Shown piece after piece: positions 1-8,627 of a DNA stretch of 58,604 nt. The stretch's first letter is position 1. Each line of letters opens with the position of its first letter. Origin of the DNA: a virus; IMG/VR virus record IMGVR_UViG_3300047557_000735, positions 1 to 58,604 of that record; one strand, written 5' to 3'. The position numbers and the translations under genes are program-made. A model generated the notes under the pieces. The model had not been told where the DNA came from. It was given only the letters and a program-made list of their open reading frames with translations, and did not search any database.

Positions 1-240
1 GGCGGTGGTGGGGGCTATCCCGGTGGTGGCGGTAATAGTAGCTCGGGTGGAGGCGGTGGTGGTGGCCCCGGACCCGGTGGACCGGGCGGTGGTCGAGGTG
101 CTGCTGGAAGTAATGGTAGCCCCATCGGTGGTGCAAACCCACGCTCTGGTGGTCCCGGAGGCGGCGCTGGCTACTACATCATTGGTAATCCGTTTGTGAC
201 ATGGGCGGCAACAGGAACGAGACAAGGGCCAGCGGGGTGA
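1..240 (+). CDS. Glycine-rich tail protein, C-terminal fragment (5' cut by window edge)
   Basis: Frame 1 is open from the first base and stops with TGA at 238-240. The 79 visible residues are a poly-glycine/proline stretch followed by GYYIIGNPFVTWAATGTR. That glycine-rich run ending in an IxGNxxVTWxxxGTRxG box is a familiar C-terminal end of phage tail-tip and tail-fibre proteins, where the glycine-rich part probably forms a polyglycine helix bundle at the receptor-binding end. The bulk of the gene lies outside the window, so the family cannot be fixed. Its position just before the other late genes fits a tail component. Confidence 0.7.
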   Translation, partial: GGGGGYPGGGGNSSSGGGGGGGPGPGGPGGGRGAAGSNGSPIGGANPRSGGPGGGAGYYIIGNPFVTWAATGTRQGPAG

Positions 241-241
241 T

Positions 242-583
242 ATGGATAAAGTAAGAATGCGAATTGTTGGATATGACGACATCAGCCACTCGCTGGTAGT
301 TTGCTTTGCATCAGACACAACCAAAAGCCAAGACCCGATGGACTACCCCACTTACGCGTTTCAGCCGCTAACCATGTGGCCTGACGTGACAGATCCTAAT
401 GAGATCAAAAAGCGTATTGCTATGGCGGGGATGCACCACGCTCAGATGCAGGAAGCCAAGGAAAACTTTATTGCTGACCAACAGCGCGTCAACGCATTCA
501 AAGGAATGGTAGGGCAAGTGCATGAGTTCACAGTCAACGAATTAACTGTTGTGGCGCACGAGACGCCATTTCAGGTGGTGTGA
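242..583 (+). CDS. Hypothetical late protein, 113 aa
   Basis: Starts two bases after the tail gene and ends in a TGATG overlap with the next gene, so it is translationally coupled within the late operon. The protein is soluble-looking. Residues 1-50 look beta-rich (VRMRIVGYDDISHSLVVCFA) and a helical segment around 65-95 follows. I do not recognise the family. Placement between a tail gene and the oxygenase cluster suggests a virion-associated or accessory protein, but nothing in the sequence gives a function. Confidence 0.7.
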   Translation: MDKVRMRIVGYDDISHSLVVCFASDTTKSQDPMDYPTYAFQPLTMWPDVTDPNEIKKRIAMAGMHHAQMQEAKENFIADQQRVNAFKGMVGQVHEFTVNELTVVAHETPFQVV

Positions 584-1056
584 TGAGACGCAAACCCTAC
601 GCTGCATTTGGTCGCGTCCTGTACGCAAACTACTACGACAAGGGCGATGTGGTTGAGGTTCAGACTAACGCTTCTAGCCGGATCGTATTGTTCTTCAGTG
701 AGGGTAACTTCACGGCGCGAGATAAATACACAGGCGAAGTGCAGCTACAGTGCAACACGGGTTGGTTCTCTTACGGCGACCATCAAGACCGGCTTATGCT
801 GTGCACTGCCAATGAGCCTACAGTGTGCTGGTGTTATGACCCGGAGATCAACCAAGGGTATGTACCGCCCATTAGCGTGTTTGAAATGAAGCAGGGTCAG
901 GAGATGTTCTTGGATTCAAACACAACACTGTTCCTGTGCAAGGGCACCATGCTGGTTAACGAGCGCCAGTACATGGGTCCGTATCAGTTGGCGGTGCGTA
1001 CTAACGGCAACAAAGCTGTGGCAATAACCGATGTCAACGGACTACTGTTTAGATGA
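583..1056 (+). CDS. Hypothetical protein, 157 aa, cysteine- and aromatic-rich
   Basis: ATG at 583 overlaps the upstream stop (TGATG); an alternative GTG lies one codon earlier at 580. The product is beta-strand rich with several Cys and Trp residues (for example CTANEPTVCWCYDPE). Its C-terminal half alternates strands and turns, as jelly-roll proteins do. The stop overlaps the following oxygenase start (ATGA at 1053), so it belongs to the same tightly packed operon as four 2OG oxygenases. A cupin-like or virion role is possible, but no signature motif is visible. Confidence 0.65.
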   Translation: MRRKPYAAFGRVLYANYYDKGDVVEVQTNASSRIVLFFSEGNFTARDKYTGEVQLQCNTGWFSYGDHQDRLMLCTANEPTVCWCYDPEINQGYVPPISVFEMKQGQEMFLDSNTTLFLCKGTMLVNERQYMGPYQLAVRTNGNKAVAITDVNGLLFR

Positions 1057-1583
1057 AACATGCGACGAAGCTGCCGATCAAAATTGATCTGACCCCGTTC
1101 AGGGAAGAGCTTCTTGCGCCCCATCAAAAGTATTACCGTGTTCAGAAGTACGCCCGCAACTTAGACGGCACATCCATTCCTTACACTGAGACGCTAAGGG
1201 TTTTGAATGAAGCAGAATTTGTGGCGCAGCTACCAGAAGCGTTGGTTGCTATCGAGTGGCCCAGCGTGTTCTTGCTTGAACTCCCTGCCTTGGATGCGCA
1301 AGACCCCGTGCTACCTGCACACGTAGACATCAACAAGACCTGCGGCATCAACGTCTATCTGGATACGCATGGTGAAGTAACCAAGTTTTATCGTTGGGGG
1401 CGAGATAGCCGACAGTCTGAGTATGTGGAAGAGTTCTGCGCAGACACTGGGGATGTGTGGCTGATGGATACATCGGTGCCGCACTCAGTGGATATGAAGC
1501 CAAATAAGACGCGCAGGATGCTGACGTTTTCCTTTACCAAGGCCAAGTATGCGGAGGTGCTTTCGTGCTTCGCAACCAGATAA
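1053..1583 (+). CDS. 2-oxoglutarate/Fe(II)-dependent oxygenase 1
   Basis: 176 aa. The C-terminal half carries the iron-binding facial triad of the double-stranded beta-helix oxygenases: H90 and D92 in PAHVDINK, distal H144 in VPHSVD, and an Arg at 154/155 in position to bind the 2-oxoglutarate carboxylate. Enzymes of this superfamily couple 2OG decarboxylation to hydroxylation of a protein, nucleic acid or small molecule; the substrate here cannot be predicted. The start overlaps the upstream stop by ATGA. It is the first of four consecutive, mutually divergent oxygenase genes. Confidence 0.8.
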   Translation: MKHATKLPIKIDLTPFREELLAPHQKYYRVQKYARNLDGTSIPYTETLRVLNEAEFVAQLPEALVAIEWPSVFLLELPALDAQDPVLPAHVDINKTCGINVYLDTHGEVTKFYRWGRDSRQSEYVEEFCADTGDVWLMDTSVPHSVDMKPNKTRRMLTFSFTKAKYAEVLSCFATR

Positions 1584-2125
1584 TCCGGGACATAAAGGCG
1601 GACAACGGCAGAAGACTTACGGTGTACGACAACGTATTGGATTTTGAGTTTCGTAATCGAGTGTACAACTTTGCGCAGAGTTCACTGTTTCAGATAGGTT
1701 GGGCAGATGGATGCATCGTAGAGAATAAGCAGCACAGGTTTTTGCACTCGGTGTATTCGGACGAAGACTTGGCTCGGTTGGGAATATTGGAGAAGTTGGC
1801 AGAAACGCCGGTAGCGCAAGAAGTGGTAGGGTACACGCGGACTAAATGCATACTGAACCTGTCCACCCCAGCGGATGCCAACTTTGTGCATTCGCATCCA
1901 GAAGAAAAGATTTTGCTGTACTACGTCAATCTGGAATGGAAGGACGGATGGCATGGCGAGACGCTGTTCTTTGATGAGTCGTGCAAGGACGTTGTGTACA
2001 CAAGCCCGTATACACCGGGACGCATTATTGCGTTTGATGGGAGAACGCCACACACCATTAGGCCACAGTCGTTCTTGTCGCCGTTTTACAGATTTACCTT
2101 GACGTTGCTTTACACAAAATGTTGA
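1565..2125 (+). CDS. 2OG/Fe(II) oxygenase-like protein 2 (prolyl-4-hydroxylase-type fold, altered triad)
   Basis: 186 aa, GTG start at 1565 overlapping the end of oxygenase 1 by 19 bases. The core region LLYYVNLEWKDGWHGETLFF, followed by PGRIIAFDGRTPHTIRPQS, is typical of phage prolyl-4-hydroxylase-like oxygenases. Distal H163 and a candidate 2OG-binding R176 are present. The proximal motif reads H109-S-H111-P-E113 instead of the usual HxD. The metal site may therefore use a neighbouring acidic residue or be degenerate. Substrate unknown. Family assignment is firm; catalytic competence is uncertain. Confidence 0.75.
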   Translation: MLRNQIIRDIKADNGRRLTVYDNVLDFEFRNRVYNFAQSSLFQIGWADGCIVENKQHRFLHSVYSDEDLARLGILEKLAETPVAQEVVGYTRTKCILNLSTPADANFVHSHPEEKILLYYVNLEWKDGWHGETLFFDESCKDVVYTSPYTPGRIIAFDGRTPHTIRPQSFLSPFYRFTLTLLYTKC

Positions 2126-2604
2126 TCGTGCTGGATGACGTTTTAAGCGAGCCGCACCGACAGGCGGTAGTGGGTTTTTTCTCCCAAAGCGACGAGGCGC
2201 GGGCGATGAAGTGGGAGCCGGGTGGGGTAGACAAGTTACATGGTAATAACGCACCGATGGCGCTTTTGTTGAAACGGGCGGCTGATTATTTTGATTTGTC
2301 CTTGATGGTTGGCAGTGAATACTGGGCGCATTACGGAACCCGACCAGACTGGCATATCGATAAAGACGAGAAGCTGTACCAGATGTCTGGCAATACGGAG
2401 TGCCCGATTTGCAGCATCGTGTATTACGCCGACGTAGATGTGGTGGGCGGTAACTTTGTAACGGAGACAGTATCTGTGCAGCCAGTAACAAACAGGATGA
2501 TTGTGTTTTCCCCCGGCTTGATGCATGGGGTAGAGAAATACACAGGCACTCGGCTGTCGGTGGCTGTTAATCCTTGGGCACGTAAACCTTTGGGGTACGT
2601 ATGA
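2119..2604 (+). CDS. 2OG/Fe(II)-dependent oxygenase 3
   Basis: 161 aa, overlapping oxygenase 2 by 7 bases. The triad is visible: H79 and D81 in DWHIDKDE, H136 in LMHGVE, and R145 as probable 2-oxoglutarate ligand. SIVYYADVDVVGGNF matches the conserved strand pair before the distal histidine. It is short for the superfamily and has little beyond the catalytic barrel. Packed between two other oxygenases in the late operon. The target is unknown; protein side chains of virion or host are the usual suggestion for phage members. Confidence 0.78.
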   Translation: MLIVLDDVLSEPHRQAVVGFFSQSDEARAMKWEPGGVDKLHGNNAPMALLLKRAADYFDLSLMVGSEYWAHYGTRPDWHIDKDEKLYQMSGNTECPICSIVYYADVDVVGGNFVTETVSVQPVTNRMIVFSPGLMHGVEKYTGTRLSVAVNPWARKPLGYV

Positions 2605-3200
2605 TTATTGCAATACCACCACGCATAGCTTATGGACAGGATGAGATTGCCTTCTGGGATGGGTTCCTGACAGAAGAGGAGATTAACTTTCTTCTAGCCC
2701 AGCCTGAGTGGGTGCAGCGCGAGGCAGGTTGTGTTGGCGGTGTTGGCGGTGCAGTAGTTGACCCAAGCATACGGGAGACAAGTGTTGGTTGGATAGGCCC
2801 GAAACCTGAGATGGAAGCTCTATGGGGCAAGCTCTCCCGAGTAGTGGCAGAAGTCAACCGACGCTACTTCCATTTTGATCTGACCGGGTTCCATGAGCCT
2901 ATGCAACTGGGGGTTTACACCGGGGATACAGGTGGGCATTATGGCTGGCATACGGATGCGTCTTCGCAGGATTCTGGGGTGCCGCGCAAGCTATCGATGG
3001 CGCTTCTACTGTCAGATCCGTCCGAGTTTGAGGGTGGTGAGTTTCAAGTAAAGACAACGAGTGACGAGGCCAAGACATTGGAGTCAAAGCGTGGCAGAGC
3101 GTGGTTCTTTCCGTCCTACACACTGCATCGGGTGACCCCTGTGACCAAAGGCGTTCGTCGTTCATTAGTGTTATGGGTCGGCGGCCCACCGTTTAAATAG
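2601..3200 (+). CDS. PKHD-type 2OG/Fe(II) hydroxylase (oxygenase 4)
   Basis: 199 aa, ATGA overlap with oxygenase 3. GWHTDASS (H117, D119), the FEGGEF strand, LHRVTPVTKGVRRSLVLW with H176 and R186/R187 give a complete PKHD hydroxylase pattern, the group that includes bacterial PiuC/YbiX-like proteins and many phage hydroxylases. This is the best preserved of the four oxygenases. It ends eight bases before the gp10-like structural gene, so all four are co-transcribed with tail genes. Substrate unknown. Confidence 0.85.
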   Translation: MIIAIPPRIAYGQDEIAFWDGFLTEEEINFLLAQPEWVQREAGCVGGVGGAVVDPSIRETSVGWIGPKPEMEALWGKLSRVVAEVNRRYFHFDLTGFHEPMQLGVYTGDTGGHYGWHTDASSQDSGVPRKLSMALLLSDPSEFEGGEFQVKTTSDEAKTLESKRGRAWFFPSYTLHRVTPVTKGVRRSLVLWVGGPPFK

Positions 3201-3207
3201 GTTTGCT

Positions 3208-5115
3208 ATGCCACTACAGAAATTACAATTTCGCCCCGGCGTAAACCGCGAAGGCACAACGCTTGCCAACGAGGGCGGCTGGTATGACTGCGACAAGATT
3301 CGGTTCCGCTCTGGCTATCCTGAGAAGATCGGCGGCTGGGCTGCGCTGTCGTACAACACCTTCCTTGGTGTGTGCCGCTCCATGTGGAATTGGGTAACAC
3401 TTAAAAGCTATAACCTGCTGGGTGTTGGTACGAACCTGAAGTTCTATGTTGAAGACGGCGGTGACTATTACGACATCACCCCCCTGCGGGAGATAAACGG
3501 CAACACGCCCTCTGCTGGGCCGCCCGTAGTTAACGCTTCTACGATTAGCCTTACAGCCAGCGGTACAACAATGACGGTATCTGACAGTTCCGCAGATAGT
3601 TTGCAGGCTAATGATTTTGTGACCATCGCAGGTGCCGGTACGATTGGCGGCGTGAACGTTAATGGTGAGTATCAGATTGTTGAAGTTCTCACAGGCACCA
3701 CTTATACAGTGACGTTGGCTACGGCAACGACAGGATCTAACTCTGCGGCGACAATTACGATTGCCTACCAGATCAATACAGGTTTTCCTATTTACACCAT
3801 CGGTACAGGCTGGGGCACGGGACCTTGGTCTCGCGGTACTTGGGGGTCAGGCTTTACAACCGGCTTTGGTTTGCAGTTGCGCCTTTGGAGTCAGTCTAAC
3901 TTTGGTGAAGACTTGCTGTTCTCACCACGCGGTGGCGCACTATATCTGTGGCAACCGGGCAGCGGTGCTACTCCTGCGTTTGGAACACGAGGTACTTTGG
4001 TTTCTGGTCTGGATGTCCCGTCTCAGATTAACCAGATCATGGTGTCAGATACATCACGAATTGTGATTGCGTTTGGTTGTAATGACTACGGCGCTTACGG
4101 CACAACTACTCAAGACCCGCTGCTTATTCGTTGGTCTGAACAAGAGAGCTACACAAACTGGACCCCAGCGGCGACAAACCAAGCGGGCAGCTACCGCCTC
4201 TCACACGGCTCAGAAATTGTGGGCGCGATGCAGACTCGTCAAGAAATCGTTGTGTGGACGGACGCTGCTATTTACTCGATGCAGTATCTTGGACCGCCGT
4301 TTGTTTATGGCTTCACACTTCTCGCCGACAACATCTCCATCGTCTCCCCCAACGCTATGGCAACTGCTGCTGGTGTGGTGTACTGGATGGGTGTTGATAA
4401 GTTCTACATCTACTCTGGTCGCGTGGAGACGCTCCCATGCTCGGTGCGTCAGTTCATCTTCAACGACATTAACCGTGACCAAGAAGCGCAGTTTAACGCT
4501 GGCACCAACGAGGGCTACTCAGAAGTCTGGTGGAATTATTGTTCCAAGAACTCGACTGTCGTAGACCGCTACGTCATCTTTAATTATCTGGATCGGGTGT
4601 GGTACTACGGCACCCTAGACCGTACGGCTTGGCTGGACTCGCCGCTGCGTCAGTTTCCTATGGGGGCAACGGCTGGCAATATCATTGTGTACCACGAAGC
4701 GGCGGTGGACGATGGTAGTACGAACCCACCAAGCGCAATCAACGCGTACATACAGTCGTCAGACTTTGATATTGGTGACGGGCACAACTACGGATTTGTC
4801 TGGCGTATCTTGCCGGATATTACGTTTGATGGTTCTGACACCACAGGCGCGACAAGCGATAAACCATTTGTTGCTTTCACCGTACGTCCACGTCAAAACC
4901 CGGGTTCATCTTATGGTGTGGCGGCATCACCAAACGTTACCTCGGCGCAAAGCTATGCCGGGCAGACCACCTACAACGTGCAGCAGTTTACAGAGATTGT
5001 GTATAGCCGAGTGCGTGGCAGACAGATGGCGTTCAAAGTAGCGTCTAATAGTATTGGCACACAGTGGCAGTTGGGCGTACCCCGTATCGATGTTCGTCCG
5101 GACGGTAGGAACTAA
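3208..5115 (+). CDS. Packaged-DNA stabilisation / head-closure protein, P22 gp10-like
   Basis: 635 aa. The N-terminus (PLQKLQFRPGVNREGTT, then WYDCDKIRFRSGYPEKIGGW) is the hallmark of the large beta-propeller-like structural protein found in P22-type podoviruses and related environmental phages. In P22 its counterpart gp10 plugs the portal after DNA packaging and connects to the tail needle and spikes. Residues about 100-190 contain a Thr/Ser-rich Ig-like insertion. There is no transmembrane segment. Start ATG 3208 follows an AGGTTT ribosome site. The assignment rests on motif memory, not on alignment. Confidence 0.7.
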   Translation: MPLQKLQFRPGVNREGTTLANEGGWYDCDKIRFRSGYPEKIGGWAALSYNTFLGVCRSMWNWVTLKSYNLLGVGTNLKFYVEDGGDYYDITPLREINGNTPSAGPPVVNASTISLTASGTTMTVSDSSADSLQANDFVTIAGAGTIGGVNVNGEYQIVEVLTGTTYTVTLATATTGSNSAATITIAYQINTGFPIYTIGTGWGTGPWSRGTWGSGFTTGFGLQLRLWSQSNFGEDLLFSPRGGALYLWQPGSGATPAFGTRGTLVSGLDVPSQINQIMVSDTSRIVIAFGCNDYGAYGTTTQDPLLIRWSEQESYTNWTPAATNQAGSYRLSHGSEIVGAMQTRQEIVVWTDAAIYSMQYLGPPFVYGFTLLADNISIVSPNAMATAAGVVYWMGVDKFYIYSGRVETLPCSVRQFIFNDINRDQEAQFNAGTNEGYSEVWWNYCSKNSTVVDRYVIFNYLDRVWYYGTLDRTAWLDSPLRQFPMGATAGNIIVYHEAAVDDGSTNPPSAINAYIQSSDFDIGDGHNYGFVWRILPDITFDGSDTTGATSDKPFVAFTVRPRQNPGSSYGVAASPNVTSAQSYAGQTTYNVQQFTEIVYSRVRGRQMAFKVASNSIGTQWQLGVPRIDVRPDGRN

Positions 5116-5984
5116 TGACCGCATTTACTCAAGTTGTTACCACAGAGACGACCTCGCTTACGACGGTTAAGTCTCCCGCGCTGCCGTTTGCGCCAGTGCA
5201 GTACGACCGTGGGTACCACGATACGCTAAACAACATTCTGCGCCAGTACTTCAACACAATAGATGCGCTGATAAGTCAGTTGCGCGTGGGCAATCTAAAC
5301 ACGCTGGCGCTACCGCAGGGCGCGTTTTTCCAAGATGGTGTCACAACACTTTCTGCCGGTATAAACAACGCAGTCACCACTATCCCTGTCGTATCCACAA
5401 CGGGGTTTCAAAACGCGGGTGTAATACTTATTGGGTCTGAACTTATATCGTACACCGGCAAGACAGCTACTTCGTTTACCGGCTGCACTCGTGGGCAGTA
5501 TGGCTCAAGCAATGCCGCGCATTTGGCGGGTGTTTACGTAGGTGAGGCGCAAGCGGCATCAGGTTCAATTGCGCTTGTTATGACTGAGACATCCAGTAGC
5601 AATGGTGTAGCACTTGATCCAGCAGACAAGTCCAAAATTGTGTTTGATACGGCTGGGTATTACAACATTCAGTTTAGTGTCCAGCTACTGTCGTTTGATA
5701 ATGCAGTGGACAACGTGACGCTGTGGTTCAAAAAGAACGGTACCAACATCGACTACAGTGCAGGTATTGGCACCATTCCAGCAAGGATCAGTGCGACCAA
5801 ACCAGCTACGGCAATTATCTCGTGGAACATTATTATCCCAGTCAATGCCAACGACTACATCCAGCTTTATTTCGCATCGGATAGCGGCAACACTTTGGCG
5901 GTGACTTACCCGCCGGGAACTAGCCCAGCACACCCGACTTCACCGTCGGTTATCTTAACGGCAACCTTTACTTCGGCGCTGTAA
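5115..5984 (+). CDS. Virion protein with C1q/TNF-like jelly-roll domain
   Basis: 289 aa, start overlapping the upstream stop (TAATG). The N-terminal 60 residues look helical and could form a trimeric attachment stalk. Residues about 70-150 form a beta-rich module (TTGFQNAGVILIGSELISYTGK). Residues about 165-289 resemble the C1q/TNF fold common in phage fibres and head decorations: KIVFDTAGYYNIQFSVQ, LWFKKNGTNI, NDYIQLYF. Likely a trimeric fibre or tail-attached protein; ligand unknown. Confidence 0.6.
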   Translation: MTAFTQVVTTETTSLTTVKSPALPFAPVQYDRGYHDTLNNILRQYFNTIDALISQLRVGNLNTLALPQGAFFQDGVTTLSAGINNAVTTIPVVSTTGFQNAGVILIGSELISYTGKTATSFTGCTRGQYGSSNAAHLAGVYVGEAQAASGSIALVMTETSSSNGVALDPADKSKIVFDTAGYYNIQFSVQLLSFDNAVDNVTLWFKKNGTNIDYSAGIGTIPARISATKPATAIISWNIIIPVNANDYIQLYFASDSGNTLAVTYPPGTSPAHPTSPSVILTATFTSAL

Positions 5985-6044
5985 GCCTATGCTTTGCGTA
6001 CGTACGATGATAAACTTTGACAAATTTTTCAGGATGAGGTAGCG

Positions 6045-8627
6045 ATGAGCCTCCACACACTAGCCAACCACCTTCAGTCTGCTGGTCGCGGCGAGGACAA
6101 AGTACTTGTCCACATGACTCCCGGCGAAGTTAATGGGCTGCAATCCCTTGCAATGGCCCACGGCGGCTCCCTCACGATCAACCCAGAGACCGGTCTGCCT
6201 GAAGCTGGGATCTTAAAGAGTTTGCTGCCGATGATTGCTGGTTTTGCCCTTGGGCCAGCAGGGCTAGGTATGACCGCGATGCAAGCTGGTTTAACCACAG
6301 CCGCGATAGGCGCTGCTTCCACAGGCAGTCTAACAAAAGGTTTGATGGCGGGTCTCGGCGCGTACAGTGGAGCGGGATTGGGTGCTGGTTTGCAATCTAT
6401 GGCTGCTCCAGCTACCGCACCTGCCGTGCCCGGGCTGTCTCCAACAGTAGCAGCCAACCCAAGTGCGTTGGCGGGAACCAGCCCACTGGCAAAAGTGGGC
6501 GCGGAAGACATACTTACTTCGACGGATGATTTAATGGGGATTAAACCCGGATTTTACGATCCGCGTACGTCTTCTGTGTTTGTTAAAAACGCTCCAGTTG
6601 TAGCGGCTCCGCCCGCCGACGCTGCAAAATTCTTGACTACAGACGCAACAAACAAATCAGTTTTGGGCAAGCTGGGCTATACAGGTCCGGGGTCTTTGCC
6701 AACCGCAGGGACTACTCCCGTTGTAACCACAACTCCGCCTGCGGCAATAGAAACCGTGGTGCCAGAACCAGTGGCAATAAAGCCGCCAAGAGCAGATACA
6801 TATTTTGATGCAAGATATGACGCATATAGCCCTGTTAAAGACTCTGGTTTTGGGATCAGAGGTGGTGCCGCGCAAAAAGTTCCAAGCTCCATTACATCGG
6901 ATGTGTACGGCGGCGCTCCTAAATTAGAAACTTCTGCTGCACGAAACGGAGTTCGTACCATAGAAGTAGATGATTTTGTACCAAAAGAAGTTAACGTGAT
7001 GCCCAACGCTTCGGCATCTAAAGGCCCAATTGATTTGACATACGACGGTATCCCATACAAATATGGAGACGGCAGGCAGTCAATTTCTTTTGCTGAAAAC
7101 CACACATTACTGAAAGACCCGACGCGAGGTCCGGTTGATTTAACATACGATGGTATTCCCTACAAATATGGGGATGGTAGGCAGTCAATTGCTTTTGGCG
7201 AGAACCATACTCTGCTGAGAGATCCGCTTGTACCCATAGAATCGAGAACAAGCCCGGTACCAATAGAAACGCGTGTTGCTCCTAAAGAAGTATCACTTGC
7301 AAGGCCAAGACAGGAGTTGTTCCCCGGTGGGGAGTCAATAGCGTCCCCTCGGTCACTTTCCGGTCCGTTTAGAGGGCGCATGGCTGAACTAGGCCGTGGT
7401 GCAGAAGCATCATTCTCCAGCCTTGAAGGGTTAAAGGGATTGTACGCAGCATCTGAAGCTGCTGCTCCTTATGGCATGTACGCTGGTCTTGGTAGTACCG
7501 CATACACCATGTACGATGAGAAGCGGCAACAAATGGAAGATGAGGCTCGGGCAAGAGCAGAGGCCGACAGGGGGCTGATCCGTCCGTATACGTTTGATTA
7601 CGGCGGAGAAAGTGTGTCTGCCCAACCATATTACGGCAGTGCAGAGCGCACCTATTTCCGACCAACTTATACGGAGCGTCCTTCTTATAAAGCGCCGGGG
7701 CCTGAGTATGCTGCCAAGGGTGGTTTGATGGGCTTGGCTGTTGGTGGTCCTGTTGAACAGATGGCCGCGATGAATGCGGTGGGAGCAAACACAGGCTACC
7801 CGATGGCAAGTATTAACACGCCTGTTTACAGCAACCCCATGATGCAGCGTCCTGAAGCCACAAATGTAGTCGCCCCGTCAGCAGATGCAGGAGTTGGTAC
7901 TTATTCTGGCGAAATGCGTTTTGCAAGAGGTGGGGATACCGCAGAACCAGAAAGCTCTGGGTACACGTACTCTTATGATCCAAAAACAAGCCAGTTTACG
8001 CAGACGGGTGGTCCGGGAGCAATGCCATCGGACAAGGATTTAGCTAACGGTCTTGCAGCGCAAGACATGCATCGCCGTTTTGTTGAATCACAAGTTACTG
8101 GTAAGCCATACAACTCTACGCCAAGCTGGTTACAAAATACCGCAACACCCAACGGACCAGTAAGCGGTGGCGTAGCTACCCCCATGATGCAACCCGCAGC
8201 CCCGGCTCAATCGTTTATTCCAAACATCAATGTCCCTGCGTATCAGACACCAGAGCAGCAGCTTGGTCTGGGTGGGTTCTATGACTACATGAATCGTCAG
8301 ATGGGCGGTTACAAAGGATACGCAATGGGCGGTGGTGTTTCACATCTTGGTGACTATTCTGATGGTGGGCGACTATTGAAAGGACCCGGCGATGGAGTTT
8401 CGGATTCTATCCCTGCTTCTATTGGTAACAGGCAACCTGCTCGTCTTGCTGATGGTGAGTTTGTGGTACCCGCACGTATTGTGTCCGAAATCGGAAACGG
8501 TTCAACCGAAGCCGGTGCCCGCAAGCTATACGCGATGATGGACCGTGTGCAGAAAGCCAGACGCAAAACGGTAGGAAAAGATCAAGTAGCGCGTAACACG
8601 AAAGCAGAAAAACTTTTACCCGCATGA
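6045..8627 (+). CDS. Large virion-associated protein, 860 aa, conserved C-terminal domain
   Basis: The N-terminus is Ala/Gly-rich and hydrophobic (residues about 60-125, several possible membrane-active helices), as in internal ejected proteins. Residues about 327-396 hold two adjacent near-identical 35-residue repeats starting GPIDLTYDGIPYKYGDG and GPVDLTYDGIPYKYGDG. The last 90 residues (GPGDGVSDSIP, ARLADGEFVVPA, ARKLYAMMDRV) are a widely conserved C-terminal domain of phage structural proteins. GG-containing motifs (AKGGLMGLAVGG, AMGGGVSHLGDYSDGGR) match those in neighbouring late proteins. Probably an internal or tail-associated virion protein. Confidence 0.7.
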   Translation: MSLHTLANHLQSAGRGEDKVLVHMTPGEVNGLQSLAMAHGGSLTINPETGLPEAGILKSLLPMIAGFALGPAGLGMTAMQAGLTTAAIGAASTGSLTKGLMAGLGAYSGAGLGAGLQSMAAPATAPAVPGLSPTVAANPSALAGTSPLAKVGAEDILTSTDDLMGIKPGFYDPRTSSVFVKNAPVVAAPPADAAKFLTTDATNKSVLGKLGYTGPGSLPTAGTTPVVTTTPPAAIETVVPEPVAIKPPRADTYFDARYDAYSPVKDSGFGIRGGAAQKVPSSITSDVYGGAPKLETSAARNGVRTIEVDDFVPKEVNVMPNASASKGPIDLTYDGIPYKYGDGRQSISFAENHTLLKDPTRGPVDLTYDGIPYKYGDGRQSIAFGENHTLLRDPLVPIESRTSPVPIETRVAPKEVSLARPRQELFPGGESIASPRSLSGPFRGRMAELGRGAEASFSSLEGLKGLYAASEAAAPYGMYAGLGSTAYTMYDEKRQQMEDEARARAEADRGLIRPYTFDYGGESVSAQPYYGSAERTYFRPTYTERPSYKAPGPEYAAKGGLMGLAVGGPVEQMAAMNAVGANTGYPMASINTPVYSNPMMQRPEATNVVAPSADAGVGTYSGEMRFARGGDTAEPESSGYTYSYDPKTSQFTQTGGPGAMPSDKDLANGLAAQDMHRRFVESQVTGKPYNSTPSWLQNTATPNGPVSGGVATPMMQPAAPAQSFIPNINVPAYQTPEQQLGLGGFYDYMNRQMGGYKGYAMGGGVSHLGDYSDGGRLLKGPGDGVSDSIPASIGNRQPARLADGEFVVPARIVSEIGNGSTEAGARKLYAMMDRVQKARRKTVGKDQVARNTKAEKLLPA
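7023..7232 (+). repeat. Tandem duplication of a 105-bp in-frame unit
   Basis: Two consecutive 105-bp copies (7023-7127 and 7128-7232) encode 35-residue units beginning GP(I/V)DLTYDGIPYKYGDG and ending in an ENHTLL(K/R)DP stretch. The protein copies are nearly identical while the DNA differs at many third positions, so the duplication is old and held by selection on the protein. Confidence 0.9.

Noticed and set aside
1682-2491. Long antisense reading frame (269 codons, minus strand) across oxygenases 2 and 3
   Set aside because: It spans two genes with clear catalytic motifs on the plus strand, has no ribosome site or family resemblance, and is Arg/Pro-rich as expected of a shadow frame.
5997-6006. 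CGTACGTACG palindrome before the 860-residue gene
   Set aside because: Only ten bases, not repeated elsewhere in a regulatory position that I could find, and not placed relative to a promoter.
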